In this document: in pieces, positions 8,860-18,209 of the stretch
Numbering within the stretch: position 1 is the first letter of the stretch
Layout of the letters: each line of letters opens with the position of its first letter
NCBI GenBank assembly: GCA_963714325.1
Contig: CAVQOB010000010.1
Coordinates: forward strand, 124,001 to 188,000
Source: CAVQOB01 sp963714325
Lineage (GTDB): Bacteria; Pseudomonadota; Alphaproteobacteria; Rhizobiales; Hyphomicrobiaceae
Length of the DNA: 64,000 nucleotides
Direction: 5' to 3'
The notes under the pieces: model-generated
The model's input: only the letters and a program-made list of their open reading frames with translations
The model's database searches: none
What the model was told of the DNA's origin: nothing
Position numbers and translations under genes: made by a program

Positions 8860-9360
8860 TCAGCACTTGCCGAGATCGATTGAAATTTTCGTCACATCGA
8901 GACCGGTCGGCACAATGGTGATGGTTTGCTGGCAGCCCGCCATCTGCACGCGCATGGCCGCCGTGAAGGTGGCGCCCTGGATCGCGAGCGTCAGGCCGGT
9001 GTCGGTGATGCGGCCGCTGACGTCGCCAGTCGCGGTATAGGTTTTCTCTTCCCAATGGCCGGAGACGCGATCGCCAGTGACGTGCAGGTCAGCCTGCGCC
9101 TGAATGCTGTAGCTTGGACTGGCGCAGCGCAGTGACTGCTTCATGTTCGAGCCCGTGACTTTGTACGTCACCACGCATTTGAGCTGTTCGGTATTGCCGC
9201 TGCTCAGCGTCACCGATCCGGCCCCCGTCCAATAGCCGGACAAATCCTGCAGTGGCGCTGCGATTGCGCCAGCAATAATCCCAGCGATATTGGCCCACCC
9301 AAGCGCCAACAGCAGCAGTACGTGACCGGAGATCGCCCGGATCCATGGGTTCGCCGGCAT
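8860..9360 (-). CDS. Small secreted hypothetical protein downstream of ccdA
   Basis: A 166-residue protein with an N-terminal hydrophobic segment (ISGHVLLLLALGWANIAG) that is a signal peptide or anchor. A beta-rich domain follows: DLSGYWTGAGSVTLSSG, CVVTYKVTG, MKQSLRCASPSYSIQAQADL, GHWEEKTYTATGDVSGRI. The pattern of SG-W-GAG and KQSLRCAS is one I know from many uncharacterised alphaproteobacterial secreted proteins. Four cysteines could form two disulfides. Its ATG is one base after the TGA of ccdA (TGAGATG), so it is translationally coupled to a thiol-disulfide gene; a link to redox folding is inference. Confidence 0.75.
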   Translation of the reverse strand: MPANPWIRAISGHVLLLLALGWANIAGIIAGAIAAPLQDLSGYWTGAGSVTLSSGNTEQLKCVVTYKVTGSNMKQSLRCASPSYSIQAQADLHVTGDRVSGHWEEKTYTATGDVSGRITDTGLTLAIQGATFTAAMRVQMAGCQQTITIVPTGLDVTKISIDLGKC

Positions 9361-9361
9361 C

Positions 9362-10156
9362 TCAACGCTGCCCCTTCCTGAGAATTTCGCCGCCGAGATC
9401 GCGCGGCGTCGCCCATTCCTCGATCCGCGCCAGCAGCGGAAATGTTTCGAGCAGCCATTGCCCGAACATGTTGATCGATCCAGTGAGGAACAACAATCCG
9501 GTCAGCACCAGCGCGACGCCCATCACTTTCTCCATCAGGCCGAGGTGGCGGCGGAAGCGCGCCATGAAGCCGAGGAATGGGCGGATCGCTACCGCTGCCA
9601 GCACAAACGGGATGCCGAGGCCGAGCGAATAGACGAACAACAGCCAGACGCCGGAGCCGAGGCTCTTCTCTTGCGCGGCGAGCGTCAGCACCGTCGCCAG
9701 CACCGGACCGACGCACGGAGTCCAGCCGAATGCAAACGCGAGCCCGATCAGAAACGCACCGGCAAAACTCGCGCCCTGCATGTCGGCGTGATAGCGCGCT
9801 TCTTTGTAGAGGGCATTGATCCGGAGAAGGCCGAGGAAGTGCAGCCCGAACAGGATGATCACGCCGCCAGCGACCATGCCGAGCTCACGCTTATAGGCCT
9901 GGATGAATTGTCCAGCGACCGATGCGCCCGCGCCGAGCAGGACGAACACCGTCGTAAAGCCGGCGACGAAACAGAGCGCGGCCAGTACCGTGCGGCGCCA
10001 GACCGCGTTGTTGATGGCGCCGTCGTCCGACATCTCGTCGATCGTCGAGCCGCCGAGGTAGGCAAGGTAAGGCGGCACCAGCGGCAGCACGCAGGGGCTG
10101 AGAAAGCTGACCAGCCCGGCCAACGCCACCCCGAATGTTATCGTCAGATCACCCAT
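9362..10156 (-). CDS. ccdA: Cytochrome c biogenesis protein CcdA
   Basis: A 264-residue inner-membrane thiol-disulfide transporter with about six helices. It moves reducing equivalents from cytosolic thioredoxin to periplasmic partners for cytochrome c maturation. Both redox motifs are visible: the cysteine in SFLSPCVLPLVPPYLAYLGG (helix 1) and the one in FGWTPCVGPVLATVLTLAAQ (helix 4). The ATG at 10154-10156 (MGDLTITFGVALAG) is preferred over an upstream one in a basic, non-conserved stretch. The small secreted gene follows with a one-base gap. Confidence 0.93.
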   Translation of the reverse strand: MGDLTITFGVALAGLVSFLSPCVLPLVPPYLAYLGGSTIDEMSDDGAINNAVWRRTVLAALCFVAGFTTVFVLLGAGASVAGQFIQAYKRELGMVAGGVIILFGLHFLGLLRINALYKEARYHADMQGASFAGAFLIGLAFAFGWTPCVGPVLATVLTLAAQEKSLGSGVWLLFVYSLGLGIPFVLAAVAIRPFLGFMARFRRHLGLMEKVMGVALVLTGLLFLTGSINMFGQWLLETFPLLARIEEWATPRDLGGEILRKGQR

Positions 10157-10519
10157 CCTGTGCCTTGTAGCCGAATTCGCGCCGCGCCGCAGCATGCCCT
10201 ATCCCGCCCGCGCAGCCGACGCAAATCACGGCAGTGTCAGGGGGGTGAAGACCGACGTCAACGCCCTAACGCAACGCCGCCTCATGGAGCGGGCGGAAGC
10301 GCGCTTGGCCAGGAGGAGGGCCGTCAGGCGGCGGCTTTGCGTTGAGCTTAGCACCCAGCGGTGGCTTTCAGTGGTTGAGCACGCCTGGACATGCGCTGGA
10401 CGAGCAGGTCCAATCTCGTCGCTTCTGACCTGGAGCGCTACAGGAGGTCGGCAGACCACCATCCCGCTGGCGATTTCCGCTAGCGGTAATTGCTGTCGCA
10501 GACAACGCGGGTGACGTCG
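10157..10519. other. Intergenic region upstream of ccdA
   Basis: About 360 bases between ccdA and the end of the next minus-strand gene. It should contain the ccdA promoter. Short frames exist on both strands but none has a family pattern or a ribosome-binding site. I see no RNA gene or clear terminator. Confidence 0.5.
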
Positions 10520-11473
10520 CTATACCGTGCCATTTCGGCCTTCGAGCGCGCGAGCGATCTCGGTGACATGGCGAAGGTCGGAGCCACAGCATCCGCCGAA
10601 CACATTCAACCAGGGCATGCGTTTGGAGAGGGCGCGGTATTGTTGAGCAAGCTCGTGAGGATTGCCCGCGTCGAGTTCTGGCGCCGCATCCAGTTCGGCG
10701 TGGCTTTGACGCGAGGCGTTAGCGCGAATACCACGGATGCGTCGTGCCCATGGTGCATCCAGCAAGGCGCCGCCGAAGTGATCAGGATGCGCGCAATTGA
10801 CCATGTAGTAGGCTGGATATTGGCCGGTGGCTGCATCTACTTCGGTAATGGCCTCCGCGAGGCTCTGGCCGTTGGGCAAGGCGCCGTTCGTCTCGACGGT
10901 GAAGGAGATGGCGGCGGGCAGGCCGACTTTGCGTGCCGCCTTCGCCAGCCCCGCAGCCTCACCAGCTTGATTGAAGGTGAGCGCCGTCACCATGTCGATC
11001 TCAGTCGCGGCCAGCCACCCGAGTTGTTGAGTGAAGTACTGTTCGGCTGTGTCCATGGAGATAACGGCCTCTGGTCTATAGGCGTCCCCCCGAGGCCCAA
11101 TGACGGCGTTGAGGACGATCGGCTTGTCATTGCCTGAGAAGCGCGCGCGTAACTCGGCGATGAAGCGAACGCTGTCTTCGTTCGCTGCTTTAAGCTCGTC
11201 ATCAGTCGCGCCGAGTTTCTCGGCCCAGTGCCGATGCGCCTTCCACGTGACGGTGTCGAGAATGAAGCCGGTGTTCTGCTGCTTGGCCAGCGATAGAAAA
11301 CCTTCGAAGTAGCGTGACAGCGCTGCCCTGCTCTGCGGTATGGGCAGTAGTGTGTGCGCAGCGAACTCGCGGATCTCGATCCCGTGGTTGAAGATGAGAT
11401 CAGTCTCGACGCCTGCGTCGGCTAAGAAAATGTCACCGGATAGCTGGGGAAGCACGTTACGGTAGCGGGGCAC
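10520..11473 (-). CDS. Homocysteine S-methyltransferase family protein
   Basis: A 317-residue TIM-barrel enzyme of the homocysteine/selenocysteine methyltransferase family, which moves a methyl group from a donor such as S-methylmethionine to homocysteine. The zinc-binding cysteines are visible: VNCAHP and GGCCGS near the C-terminus. Other family parts are FLADAGVETDL at the N-terminus and SFTVETNGALPNGQSL. I chose a GTG start (11471-11473) because GAGGAG lies seven bases before it; an ATG 42 bases upstream has no such site. It stands alone, with gaps on both sides. Confidence 0.87.
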   Translation of the reverse strand: MPRYRNVLPQLSGDIFLADAGVETDLIFNHGIEIREFAAHTLLPIPQSRAALSRYFEGFLSLAKQQNTGFILDTVTWKAHRHWAEKLGATDDELKAANEDSVRFIAELRARFSGNDKPIVLNAVIGPRGDAYRPEAVISMDTAEQYFTQQLGWLAATEIDMVTALTFNQAGEAAGLAKAARKVGLPAAISFTVETNGALPNGQSLAEAITEVDAATGQYPAYYMVNCAHPDHFGGALLDAPWARRIRGIRANASRQSHAELDAAPELDAGNPHELAQQYRALSKRMPWLNVFGGCCGSDLRHVTEIARALEGRNGTV

Positions 11474-11723
11474 GGCAGTGCTCCTCAACTGGCAAAATAC
11501 AATGGTCTCCAACAATACTCAGCAGCGGAAAGGAGGCAAGGAAACAATCGTGTTCAGGGCTTGCTCCCTTCTTGCCCATCTCGTCGTCGTGTGTCGTTGC
11601 ATCGCAGTCGCAAGCGATGGAGTAGCGGATATCAGGACCTCCTCGGATCAAGTGGCGCCCATCCGGCTCCGAATCAAGTCCAGCGCCACCTTCTCCCCGT
11701 CAAGAGGCGGCAATGCCAGCCCC

Positions 11724-12545
11724 CTACCCCCTCAACCGCGGATCGAGCGTGTCGCGCAGCACGTCGCCGAACAGGTTGAGGGCGAAGGCGAGGATCAGGA
11801 TGGCGAGGCCGGAGAAGATGGCGCTCCACGGCGACAGCAGCAGGATGTTGCGTCCCTCCGCCAGCATCAGCCCGAGCGAGGCATGCGGCGGCTGGGTGCC
11901 AAGCCCCAGGAACGACAGCGAGGCTTCGACCAGGATCGCGGCCGACAGCAGCAGGCTCGCCTGCACCAGGATCACGCTCGCGAGATTGGGCAGCATGTGG
12001 CGGAAGATGATCCGCACATCTGAAAAACCGAGCGCCCGCGCCGACAGCACGTAATCACTCTCCGCGATCACCAGCGCCGGCCCGCGCAGAATGCGGGCGA
12101 AAATCGGCGTGTAGACAATGGCGATGGCAATTGCCGTCGGCACGGCACCCGGTCCCAGCACGGCGATGATGGCGAGCGCCAGCAGCATCACCGGAAAGGC
12201 GAACAGGATATCCATCAGTCGCATCACCACACGATCGACGAGCCCACGATAGTAGGCGGCGACGAGGCCGAGCGTCGCGCCGGCCACCAACGCCACGCCG
12301 ACCGCTGCGACCGAGACGGCGAGCGAGGCTCTGAGGCCATAGATGACGCGCGCCAGCACGTCGCGGCCGAATTGATCGGTGCCAAGCCAGTGCGATGCGC
12401 TCGGCCGCTTCATGCGCGCGAGAATATCCTGTTGCAGCGGATCAAAGGGTGCGATCAGCGGCGCCAGTACAGCGATCGCCAGCAGCGCGAGCACCAGCCC
12501 GCCGGCGATCCTGAGGATCGGCGGATGATCGATCGCGACCCTCAT
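11724..12545 (-). CDS. Oligopeptide-type ABC transporter permease (DppC/OppC-like)
   Basis: A 273-residue inner-membrane permease with the BPD_transp_1 fold. It has an N-terminal helix, then the OppC-type segment HWLGTDQFGRDVLARVIYG, which typifies DppC/OppC. The EAA loop SARALGFSDVRIIFRHMLPN contacts the ATPase. It ends LFGDVLRDTLDPRLRG, also characteristic. Its ATG overlaps the stop of the DppB-like gene (ATGA at 12542-12545). It is the third gene of an SBP-permease-permease operon; no ATPase gene follows in the window. Confidence 0.93.
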   Translation of the reverse strand: MRVAIDHPPILRIAGGLVLALLAIAVLAPLIAPFDPLQQDILARMKRPSASHWLGTDQFGRDVLARVIYGLRASLAVSVAAVGVALVAGATLGLVAAYYRGLVDRVVMRLMDILFAFPVMLLALAIIAVLGPGAVPTAIAIAIVYTPIFARILRGPALVIAESDYVLSARALGFSDVRIIFRHMLPNLASVILVQASLLLSAAILVEASLSFLGLGTQPPHASLGLMLAEGRNILLLSPWSAIFSGLAILILAFALNLFGDVLRDTLDPRLRG

Positions 12546-13486
12546 AGCCGCACCCGCGGGTCGATTGCTGCATAAAGCAGGTCGACGACGAAATTCACCA
12601 GCACGAACACGAACGTCACCACCAGGATCGTTGCCTGCAGCAGCGGATAGTTGCGCTCGGCAATAGCGCCGAGGATCAGCCGACCGAGGCCCGGAATGGC
12701 GAACACCTGTTCGACGACAATGGCGCCGCCGAGCAGATACCCGATCATGATGCCGACGCTCGTCACATAGGGGATCAGGGCATTCCTCAGCGCATGGCGA
12801 AACGTCACCAATCGCTCCGGCAATCCCTTCGCCCGTGCGGTGCGGATGTAATCCTGGCCAAGCGCATCGAGCATCGCCGAGCGCACCAGGCGGGACAGAT
12901 TGGCGAGGATCGGCAAGGCGAGCGAAAACGCCGGTAACAGCAATCGTTGCACGTTGCCGAGCGGGTCATCGAAAAAGGGCACGTACCCGAGCAGCTGCAA
13001 ACTCGGCGCCAGCGCCGCCAAGGCGAGGATCATCATGATCCCTAGCCAGAACGATGGAATGGTCAGCCCGACCACCGATCCGACCTGAAGTGCCCGATCC
13101 CAGCCGCGGCCCCGAAAACGCGCCATCAATACGCCGATGGGGACCGCCAGTCCGGCACCAATGACCAGCGCCAATCCGGTCAGCTGCAGCGTCGGTCCGA
13201 TGTGCGCGCGGATCTCGGCGCCGACCGGCCGCCCCGTCCACAGCGATACGCCGAGATCGCCCGAGAGCACACGGCCGATCCAGCGGACATATTGAACCGG
13301 CATCGGCTGGTCGAGACCGAGCGTTGCCCGCAGCGCGGCGAGGCGATCGGGCGTGATCTCGGTATTCGCGCCGAGCATGATCGCGACCGCGTCGCCTGGC
13401 ACCAGCCGGATCAGCGCGAAGGTGATGACCGACACGCCGAACAGCACGACGACGAGATCAAGGATGCGCTGGCCGAGATGTTTCAT
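12542..13486 (-). CDS. Oligopeptide-type ABC transporter permease (DppB/OppB-like)
   Basis: A 314-residue permease with the DppB-type N-terminus (RILDLVVVLFGVSVITFAL, then RLVPGDAV). Conserved parts follow: ALRATLGLDQPMPVQYVRW, GDLGVSLWTGRPV, the EAA loop TARAKGLPERLVTFRHALRN, and the final NFVVDLLYAAIDPRVRL. It would pair with the DppC-like protein to form the channel of a peptide, opine or similar importer. The gene overlaps its downstream partner by four bases and is separated from the upstream receptor gene by a 200-bp palindromic repeat. Confidence 0.93.
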   Translation of the reverse strand: MKHLGQRILDLVVVLFGVSVITFALIRLVPGDAVAIMLGANTEITPDRLAALRATLGLDQPMPVQYVRWIGRVLSGDLGVSLWTGRPVGAEIRAHIGPTLQLTGLALVIGAGLAVPIGVLMARFRGRGWDRALQVGSVVGLTIPSFWLGIMMILALAALAPSLQLLGYVPFFDDPLGNVQRLLLPAFSLALPILANLSRLVRSAMLDALGQDYIRTARAKGLPERLVTFRHALRNALIPYVTSVGIMIGYLLGGAIVVEQVFAIPGLGRLILGAIAERNYPLLQATILVVTFVFVLVNFVVDLLYAAIDPRVRL

Positions 13487-13497
13487 GGATAGGTGCT

Positions 13498-13663
13498 GTC
13501 ATCCCGTGCGCATCGCACCATCGCCTCCGGCAGCGGCGGGAGGAGATGGTGCGGTGCAGACACGGGACCTTCTGAATCGCACCGGTCAAAGGTCCCGCAT
13601 CTGCAGTGCACCGTTCGCCCCAGCATTCGCCCGGGCTCACGCTGCGCTGCGTGCGGGATGACA
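13498..13663. repeat. Palindromic intergenic repeat between receptor and permease genes
   Basis: About 165 bases bounded by TGTCATCCCG at the left and its complement CGGGATGACA at the right, with further internal complementary pieces such as GCACCATC/GATGGTGC. It carries no reading frame of interest. It sits inside an operon, so it may form a hairpin that sets unequal receptor and permease levels, but that is inference. Confidence 0.65.
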
Positions 13664-13692
13664 CCTTCATTCACGGAAAATCAATCCCACCA

Positions 13693-15210
13693 TCACTTCA
13701 CGCCAGACACCTTGGCCAGCGACGACAGCGAGCGATTGGCAATGATATCGAAGCCATCGAGGCCGGTTCGCGTCGCCGAGAACAGTTGCCCGTAGGCCAG
13801 ATGCGCGACCGGCCCGTCGCACGCCAGGATCGACTGTGCCTTTGCATAGGTCGCCTTGCGCGATGCCGCGTTCAGATCCCGGCGGCCGTCGTCGAGCAGC
13901 TGGTCGAGATCGGCGTTGGTGTATTTGAATACGTTGGTCGATCCCCCCGTCCGGAACGTGCGATAGAAATAATCATCGGGATCAGCACTGCCAGCGTTGG
14001 TCGAGGCGAAGATGTCGAAGTTCGAATTGCGCCAGTCCTGGATGAATTGGCCGAGCTCGGGAATTTTCAATTCAACTTTGAAGCCGGCCTTATTCAACTG
14101 CGCCTGCACGACCTGCGCGATATCGCGGATATCCTGCCGCGGAAGCACCAGCATGGTCAGCGCTACCGGCATCGCGACACCGGCCGCCTTCAGAAGTTCC
14201 TGCGCCTTGGCAGCACTCGACGCGTAGCAGGGATAGTCCTTCACATCGACCGCCCAATCCTTCAGCGCCGGCGACAGCGGCCCACCCGGCACGCCTGCGC
14301 CGAACAGCGCTGCCTGGACGATCTCCTGCCGGTTCAGCGCATAATTCAAGGCCTGCCGCACGCGGACATCATTGAACGGCGGCTTCGCGGTGTTCATGCC
14401 GACCAGCGTGTAGGCGAGTTCGAGCGTCTCGGCCATGTTGACGCCGGGCTTGCCCTTGAGCTGCAACGCCGTCGCCGCGTCGATGTTCGGCAACATCGCG
14501 TACTGGCCACTCGACAGGCCGACCTGCCGCGTCGCCAACTCCGGCACGATGTTGAATTTGACTCCAGCGAGCTTCGGCGCGCCGGCACTCCAATAGCCCT
14601 CGTGCTTGGCCAGTTCGATGAAGCCGTTCGGCTGCCACTCCTTGAACTTGAACGGCCCGGTGCCGATCGGCGCCTTCTGCAGCGCATCCTTGTTGGTCTC
14701 GAAGGCGCGCGGCACGATGGCGATGGTCGCAAGTGCGGTCAGCAGCGGCGCTGACGGTTCCTTCAGCACGAGTTCAACCGTCGCGGCGTCCTTCGCGGTG
14801 ACGGTGTCAACCGCCGCCAACCGGCTCGCCAGCGGTGACGCGATTTCTTTCGCCAGCACGCGCTTGAGGCTCGCCGCGACATCGTCGGCGGCCATCGCGC
14901 TGCCGTCATGGAATTTGACATTGGCGCGCAGTTTGAACGTGTAGTTTTTGCCGTCGGGTGAAATCTGCCAGCTCTCGGCGAGGCCCGGCACGATGCGGAT
15001 GTCCTTGTCGATCGCCGTCAGCCCTTCATAGATCGTGCCGTTGACCACCTGGAACGACGTGAACGCCGTGGTGATGTGCGGATCGAGACCGGCGGGCGAG
15101 GAATCGACCGCGATGTTCAATACTTGCGCCTGCGCCGCTGCCGCAAAACCGAGAGCGCCAAATCCAAAACTGCCAGCAACCGCCAGCGCCTTCGTCCAAG
15201 TCTTGCCCAT
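13693..15210 (-). CDS. ABC transporter periplasmic substrate-binding protein (SBP_bac_5)
   Basis: A 505-residue periplasmic receptor of the peptide/nickel/opine type (cluster C). It has a signal peptide (FGFGALGFAAAAQAQ), then DSSPAGLDPHITTAFTSF. The family motif region follows: VNGTIYEGLTAIDKD, VPGLAESWQISPDGKNYTFK, VKFHDGSAMAADDVAASL and IGTGPFKFKEW. The ATG at 15208-15210 has GGGAGGAC upstream and directly precedes the signal peptide; the longer frame would bury it. It is followed by the two permease genes. The ligand is not predictable from sequence. Confidence 0.93.
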   Translation of the reverse strand: MGKTWTKALAVAGSFGFGALGFAAAAQAQVLNIAVDSSPAGLDPHITTAFTSFQVVNGTIYEGLTAIDKDIRIVPGLAESWQISPDGKNYTFKLRANVKFHDGSAMAADDVAASLKRVLAKEIASPLASRLAAVDTVTAKDAATVELVLKEPSAPLLTALATIAIVPRAFETNKDALQKAPIGTGPFKFKEWQPNGFIELAKHEGYWSAGAPKLAGVKFNIVPELATRQVGLSSGQYAMLPNIDAATALQLKGKPGVNMAETLELAYTLVGMNTAKPPFNDVRVRQALNYALNRQEIVQAALFGAGVPGGPLSPALKDWAVDVKDYPCYASSAAKAQELLKAAGVAMPVALTMLVLPRQDIRDIAQVVQAQLNKAGFKVELKIPELGQFIQDWRNSNFDIFASTNAGSADPDDYFYRTFRTGGSTNVFKYTNADLDQLLDDGRRDLNAASRKATYAKAQSILACDGPVAHLAYGQLFSATRTGLDGFDIIANRSLSSLAKVSGVK

Positions 15211-15618
15211 GGTGTCCTCCCAGACTTTGCCGCCGATCGGCGGTGTCGCCGTTTTCGCTACCGTTGACCGGTACCCTATTGCCTGATCGTATGCCGCGAC
15301 CCGACCCAATACCAAGCCCGCTTTGACAGCACTGTTGGCGGCCGGGACACGGACTGGCTTTGCCGGTCAGTCGCTCAACCACAACCTGAGCGAGCGTCGC
15401 CTGCTGGAATGCCCTGCAATTGCGTTCTGGAGGCCCGTGGAGCGCGTTTACCAACCACCTGGCACTCCCCCTAGCCAAGTCGCTGGTTAATCAGCCTACG
15501 GGCTTCCTAATGGCCCTGGACGCGATTGGTGTGAGATGGGCGGATTCCGGCATCGTCCCATGGTTCTGGCTTGGCTCATGGCCAAACGCGTTCGGCAGTC
15601 GCTGTCCACCGACCGACC
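15211..15618. other. Intergenic region, receptor promoter
   Basis: About 400 bases upstream of the ABC receptor gene and downstream of a small minus-strand gene. It should hold the receptor operon promoter. I see no conserved gene, tRNA or clear terminator in it. Confidence 0.45.
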
Positions 15619-15930
15619 CTATTTACCGGGCGCGAAATAGGCTTCGCCTTGGAACCTGTATTTGTACGAATTATCAGGCTTTACGGCACGATCGCGCGCC
15701 TGAATTCCAAACGTGATGCTCCCCTTCTGGGCTTCCGCTTGAAACAGGAAGATATCGACACAGAACGCATCGTTGCCATCACGCAGCACGCCCATCTGCT
15801 GCATATAGACGAACTCTCCTGGCGCCACGATTTTCTTTTGCTCTTGCACGACAATCTTCTCGTTGTCGCTCTTGGCTAGGTCAAAGGCAACGTCGACCTT
15901 TATGAGTTTGCTTCGGTCAATGAGCTTCAT
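15619..15930 (-). CDS. Small hypothetical protein
   Basis: A 103-residue soluble protein of unknown function beginning MKLIDRSKLIKVDVAFDLAK and ending KYRFQGEAYFAPGK. It has an alternating beta-like pattern with no signal peptide or membrane segment and one cysteine. The ATG at 15928-15930 is preceded by AGGAG at a six-base distance, which supports real translation; a GTG one codon upstream is less well spaced. Codon use agrees with neighbours. I do not recognise the family. It is 42 bases downstream of the M14 peptidase gene and could be co-transcribed with it. Confidence 0.7.
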   Translation of the reverse strand: MKLIDRSKLIKVDVAFDLAKSDNEKIVVQEQKKIVAPGEFVYMQQMGVLRDGNDAFCVDIFLFQAEAQKGSITFGIQARDRAVKPDNSYKYRFQGEAYFAPGK

Positions 15931-15972
15931 CACGGGCTCCTGAAATTGTGATACGCCTCAACTGGAACCGCG

Positions 15973-17625
15973 CTACTTCACGGCCACGGCGCACAGTGTG
16001 CCGCCATCACCGGCCAGTCCAGCAGCCGTTATCGTGCTGCCGGGCATCAGGCGCCAAATCGGCGCTTGCGTCTGATCGGGGGCGAGCATCACCACGTCGA
16101 GGCCGAGGAACCCGCCGGGCGCGTCGGGCTCCAACACGGCGGCGATGCGCGCTGCGGCCGGCTGCGCCATCGGCACGACAACCGCGCCTACTGGCACGGC
16201 GACGCGTCGGCGCTCCATCTGGCCTTTGACGCTCTGATCGGGATTAATCGCGCGGCGATTGGCGCGGCCACGATCGGTGACGTTGAAAACCTCGACATCG
16301 ATCTCGGCCGCGGCCGTCAGCCGGCAGGTCTGCGCGCCCATCAGCGCCAGCTCATCCAATCCGTCAAACGCTGCCGGCAGCAGCACATAGCCCTCCGGCC
16401 GCACCCGCTGTTCCGTGATCGTCACACGTCGCGAGTTCGAGAACTGCACCTTGACGATTTTTTCGGCACCCGTCTCCGGATCGACCAGTGGCAGATCGAC
16501 CGGATCATTGCCGACCTTGTGCGCCACGATCAGCTGGCGCGTGTCCCCCGCCAAGGCTCGCCGCGCCTCGACGACCGCTGCTTGAAGTTTTGCGCCATCT
16601 CGCGCCGCGACCTCCAACGCCGCTTTGACGGCAATATAATGTGTGACGACGCGCCGCTGATAGGCTTCCATGCCAACGCCGACGCCGCGCGTCTCCAACA
16701 GAATCGACACCGCCCCCATCAGACCGAAAGCATTGCGCGCGATCCCCGGCGCATTGCCGCCCATGCTGACGCCCGCATCGTCGCGTCGCGTCGACGTTGT
16801 GTAATAAGTGGAACTGGAGAGGCCTTGCGCTTTCGCCGCGGCGACAATGGCCAGCTCGAACACCGATTGCGCCATCGCCCGCGTCGCCTCTGGCACCATC
16901 GGATGCGTCGCCGACAGCACCATCAAATCGACCGCCTGCAGCCCGCTGAACTTCTCGACCCAGCGGGCCGCAACTGAGAATTCATGTGCGTCGATGATCA
17001 GATCCGGCGGTAGCGCCTGGATCGCCTTATGCAGCGCGCGAACCTCCGGCAGTGACAGCGCGGCGTGATCGCGGTTCATGTCTAGGCCCGCCGCCGTTTC
17101 GCGCTTTTCGGCCGCCGCGCCATCCGGGTTTGCGCGTGGCACGACAACGACGACAAGGCGATCGAGCAGCGGTTTGAGTTCGCCCTCGGCGAGCGCCTTG
17201 GCCAGCGCTAGCATGGCTTCGCCGCCGGCGGTTTCGTTGCCGTGCTGCTGGCCGATCAGCCAGACCACCGGACGGCCCAAGGCCTTCAGCGCCGCTGGAT
17301 CGGCAAGTCCTTCCTTGCTGAAAGTGAGTACGGGAATCTTGCGCCCCTGCTGCGATTCGCCAAGGGTTGCGATCGACAGCGGCGCGCCCGGTTTCGCCAA
17401 CGCTGTAACGTAGGCTTCCATCTCGGCCTGCGTCGTCAGCGTCTGCCGGCCCGGCGACAGCGCCGGCGTGTCGAGCTTCAAGGCGAGATCGGGATAGCGC
17501 GCCAGCACCGCCGCCGACTGCTTGTAGCGAACGCCGACGGCGATATCCTGGGCAACGGCGGCTGGGCCAACGGCCAGCGACACGGCGAGGACGGCGGCAA
17601 ATCGCTTGCTTCTCGATGCCAACAC
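15973..17625 (-). CDS. Secreted M14-family zinc carboxypeptidase-like protein
   Basis: A 550-residue exported metallopeptidase with a Sec signal peptide (AAVLAVSLAVGPAAVAQ). The M14 catalytic domain (about residues 60-350) shows the zinc ligands HGNE in WLIGQQHGNETAGGEAML and the later histidine in IIDAHEF. DMNRDH and the catalytic glutamate in ILLETRGVGVG are also visible. A C-terminal beta-rich part of about 180 residues follows. The start is GTG (17623-17625), with GGGAG seven bases upstream. Four 8-bp tandem repeats lie immediately before that site. It probably trims peptides or peptidoglycan fragments in the periplasm. Confidence 0.88.
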   Translation of the reverse strand: MLASRSKRFAAVLAVSLAVGPAAVAQDIAVGVRYKQSAAVLARYPDLALKLDTPALSPGRQTLTTQAEMEAYVTALAKPGAPLSIATLGESQQGRKIPVLTFSKEGLADPAALKALGRPVVWLIGQQHGNETAGGEAMLALAKALAEGELKPLLDRLVVVVVPRANPDGAAAEKRETAAGLDMNRDHAALSLPEVRALHKAIQALPPDLIIDAHEFSVAARWVEKFSGLQAVDLMVLSATHPMVPEATRAMAQSVFELAIVAAAKAQGLSSSTYYTTSTRRDDAGVSMGGNAPGIARNAFGLMGAVSILLETRGVGVGMEAYQRRVVTHYIAVKAALEVAARDGAKLQAAVVEARRALAGDTRQLIVAHKVGNDPVDLPLVDPETGAEKIVKVQFSNSRRVTITEQRVRPEGYVLLPAAFDGLDELALMGAQTCRLTAAAEIDVEVFNVTDRGRANRRAINPDQSVKGQMERRRVAVPVGAVVVPMAQPAAARIAAVLEPDAPGGFLGLDVVMLAPDQTQAPIWRLMPGSTITAAGLAGDGGTLCAVAVK

Positions 17626-17636
17626 GGTTTCACTCC

Positions 17637-17668
17637 CAGTTTCGCAGTTTCCCAGTTTCGCAGTTTCG
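17637..17668. repeat. 8-bp tandem repeat (x4) in the M14 gene leader
   Basis: Four adjacent copies of CAGTTTCG (one copy CAGTTTCC). They begin one base inside the ribosome-binding site of the gene starting at 17625 and extend upstream. Because the unit is 8 bp, changes in copy number would alter leader length but not a reading frame. Confidence 0.85.
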
Positions 17669-18209
17669 CGGTGGCTGTACTCGCATCACAAGCGATGGCG
17701 TCCACACCGTCCGCGCCATCGCCGGTCGAAACGGCGAAACGTGGACTTGGAACCGGACCTTAACCGGCTGCACTGCCTTTTTCACCAGCTGGTATGGACT
17801 GCCTGTGGGTTGCGCGGCTGCGACCGGCTCCCCGGCTTATTCCCACTTATCCTCGCCGTGAACAATCGCAAGCGCCGCACAATAGGTGCTGCCATTGATC
17901 CGGCTACCCACTTCTTGTTGCACAAACCCCACAACGGTCTCGCCAAATCATCGGCGGCATCACGTTATCGGTGATTGCGACCCTAGCACCATTGCGAAAC
18001 AGTGTTCAGCGATGCATGGTCTGGCAGGTTGGCGCTTAGCCGGGACAACCCGCTCATCGTCATAAAATTGAAAGAATACGAAGCCCTTGGCGCTGGCATA
18101 AACGATTGATTCACCAAAGCGGTCGAATGATCGTCGCCAGTAACTGGGTTGTTTCGCGACGACGCATGCGGATCGCAAGACCCGCCGACGCACACAAGGA
18201 GTTCCCTCG
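17669..18209. other. Intergenic region between divergent genes
   Basis: About 540 bases separating the divergent M14 peptidase and L,D-transpeptidase genes, so it should hold promoters for both. Reading frames here look like noise. No tRNA or terminator is seen. Just before 18210 is AAGGAG, the ribosome-binding site of the transpeptidase gene. Confidence 0.5.

Noticed and set aside
8475..8921. A 148-codon plus-strand frame
   Set aside because: It spans a minus-strand terminator and the end of another gene, has no ribosome-binding site and has shadow-like composition.
13606..14754. A 382-codon frame opposite the ABC receptor gene
   Set aside because: Arg/His-rich shadow composition and overlap with a complete receptor gene.
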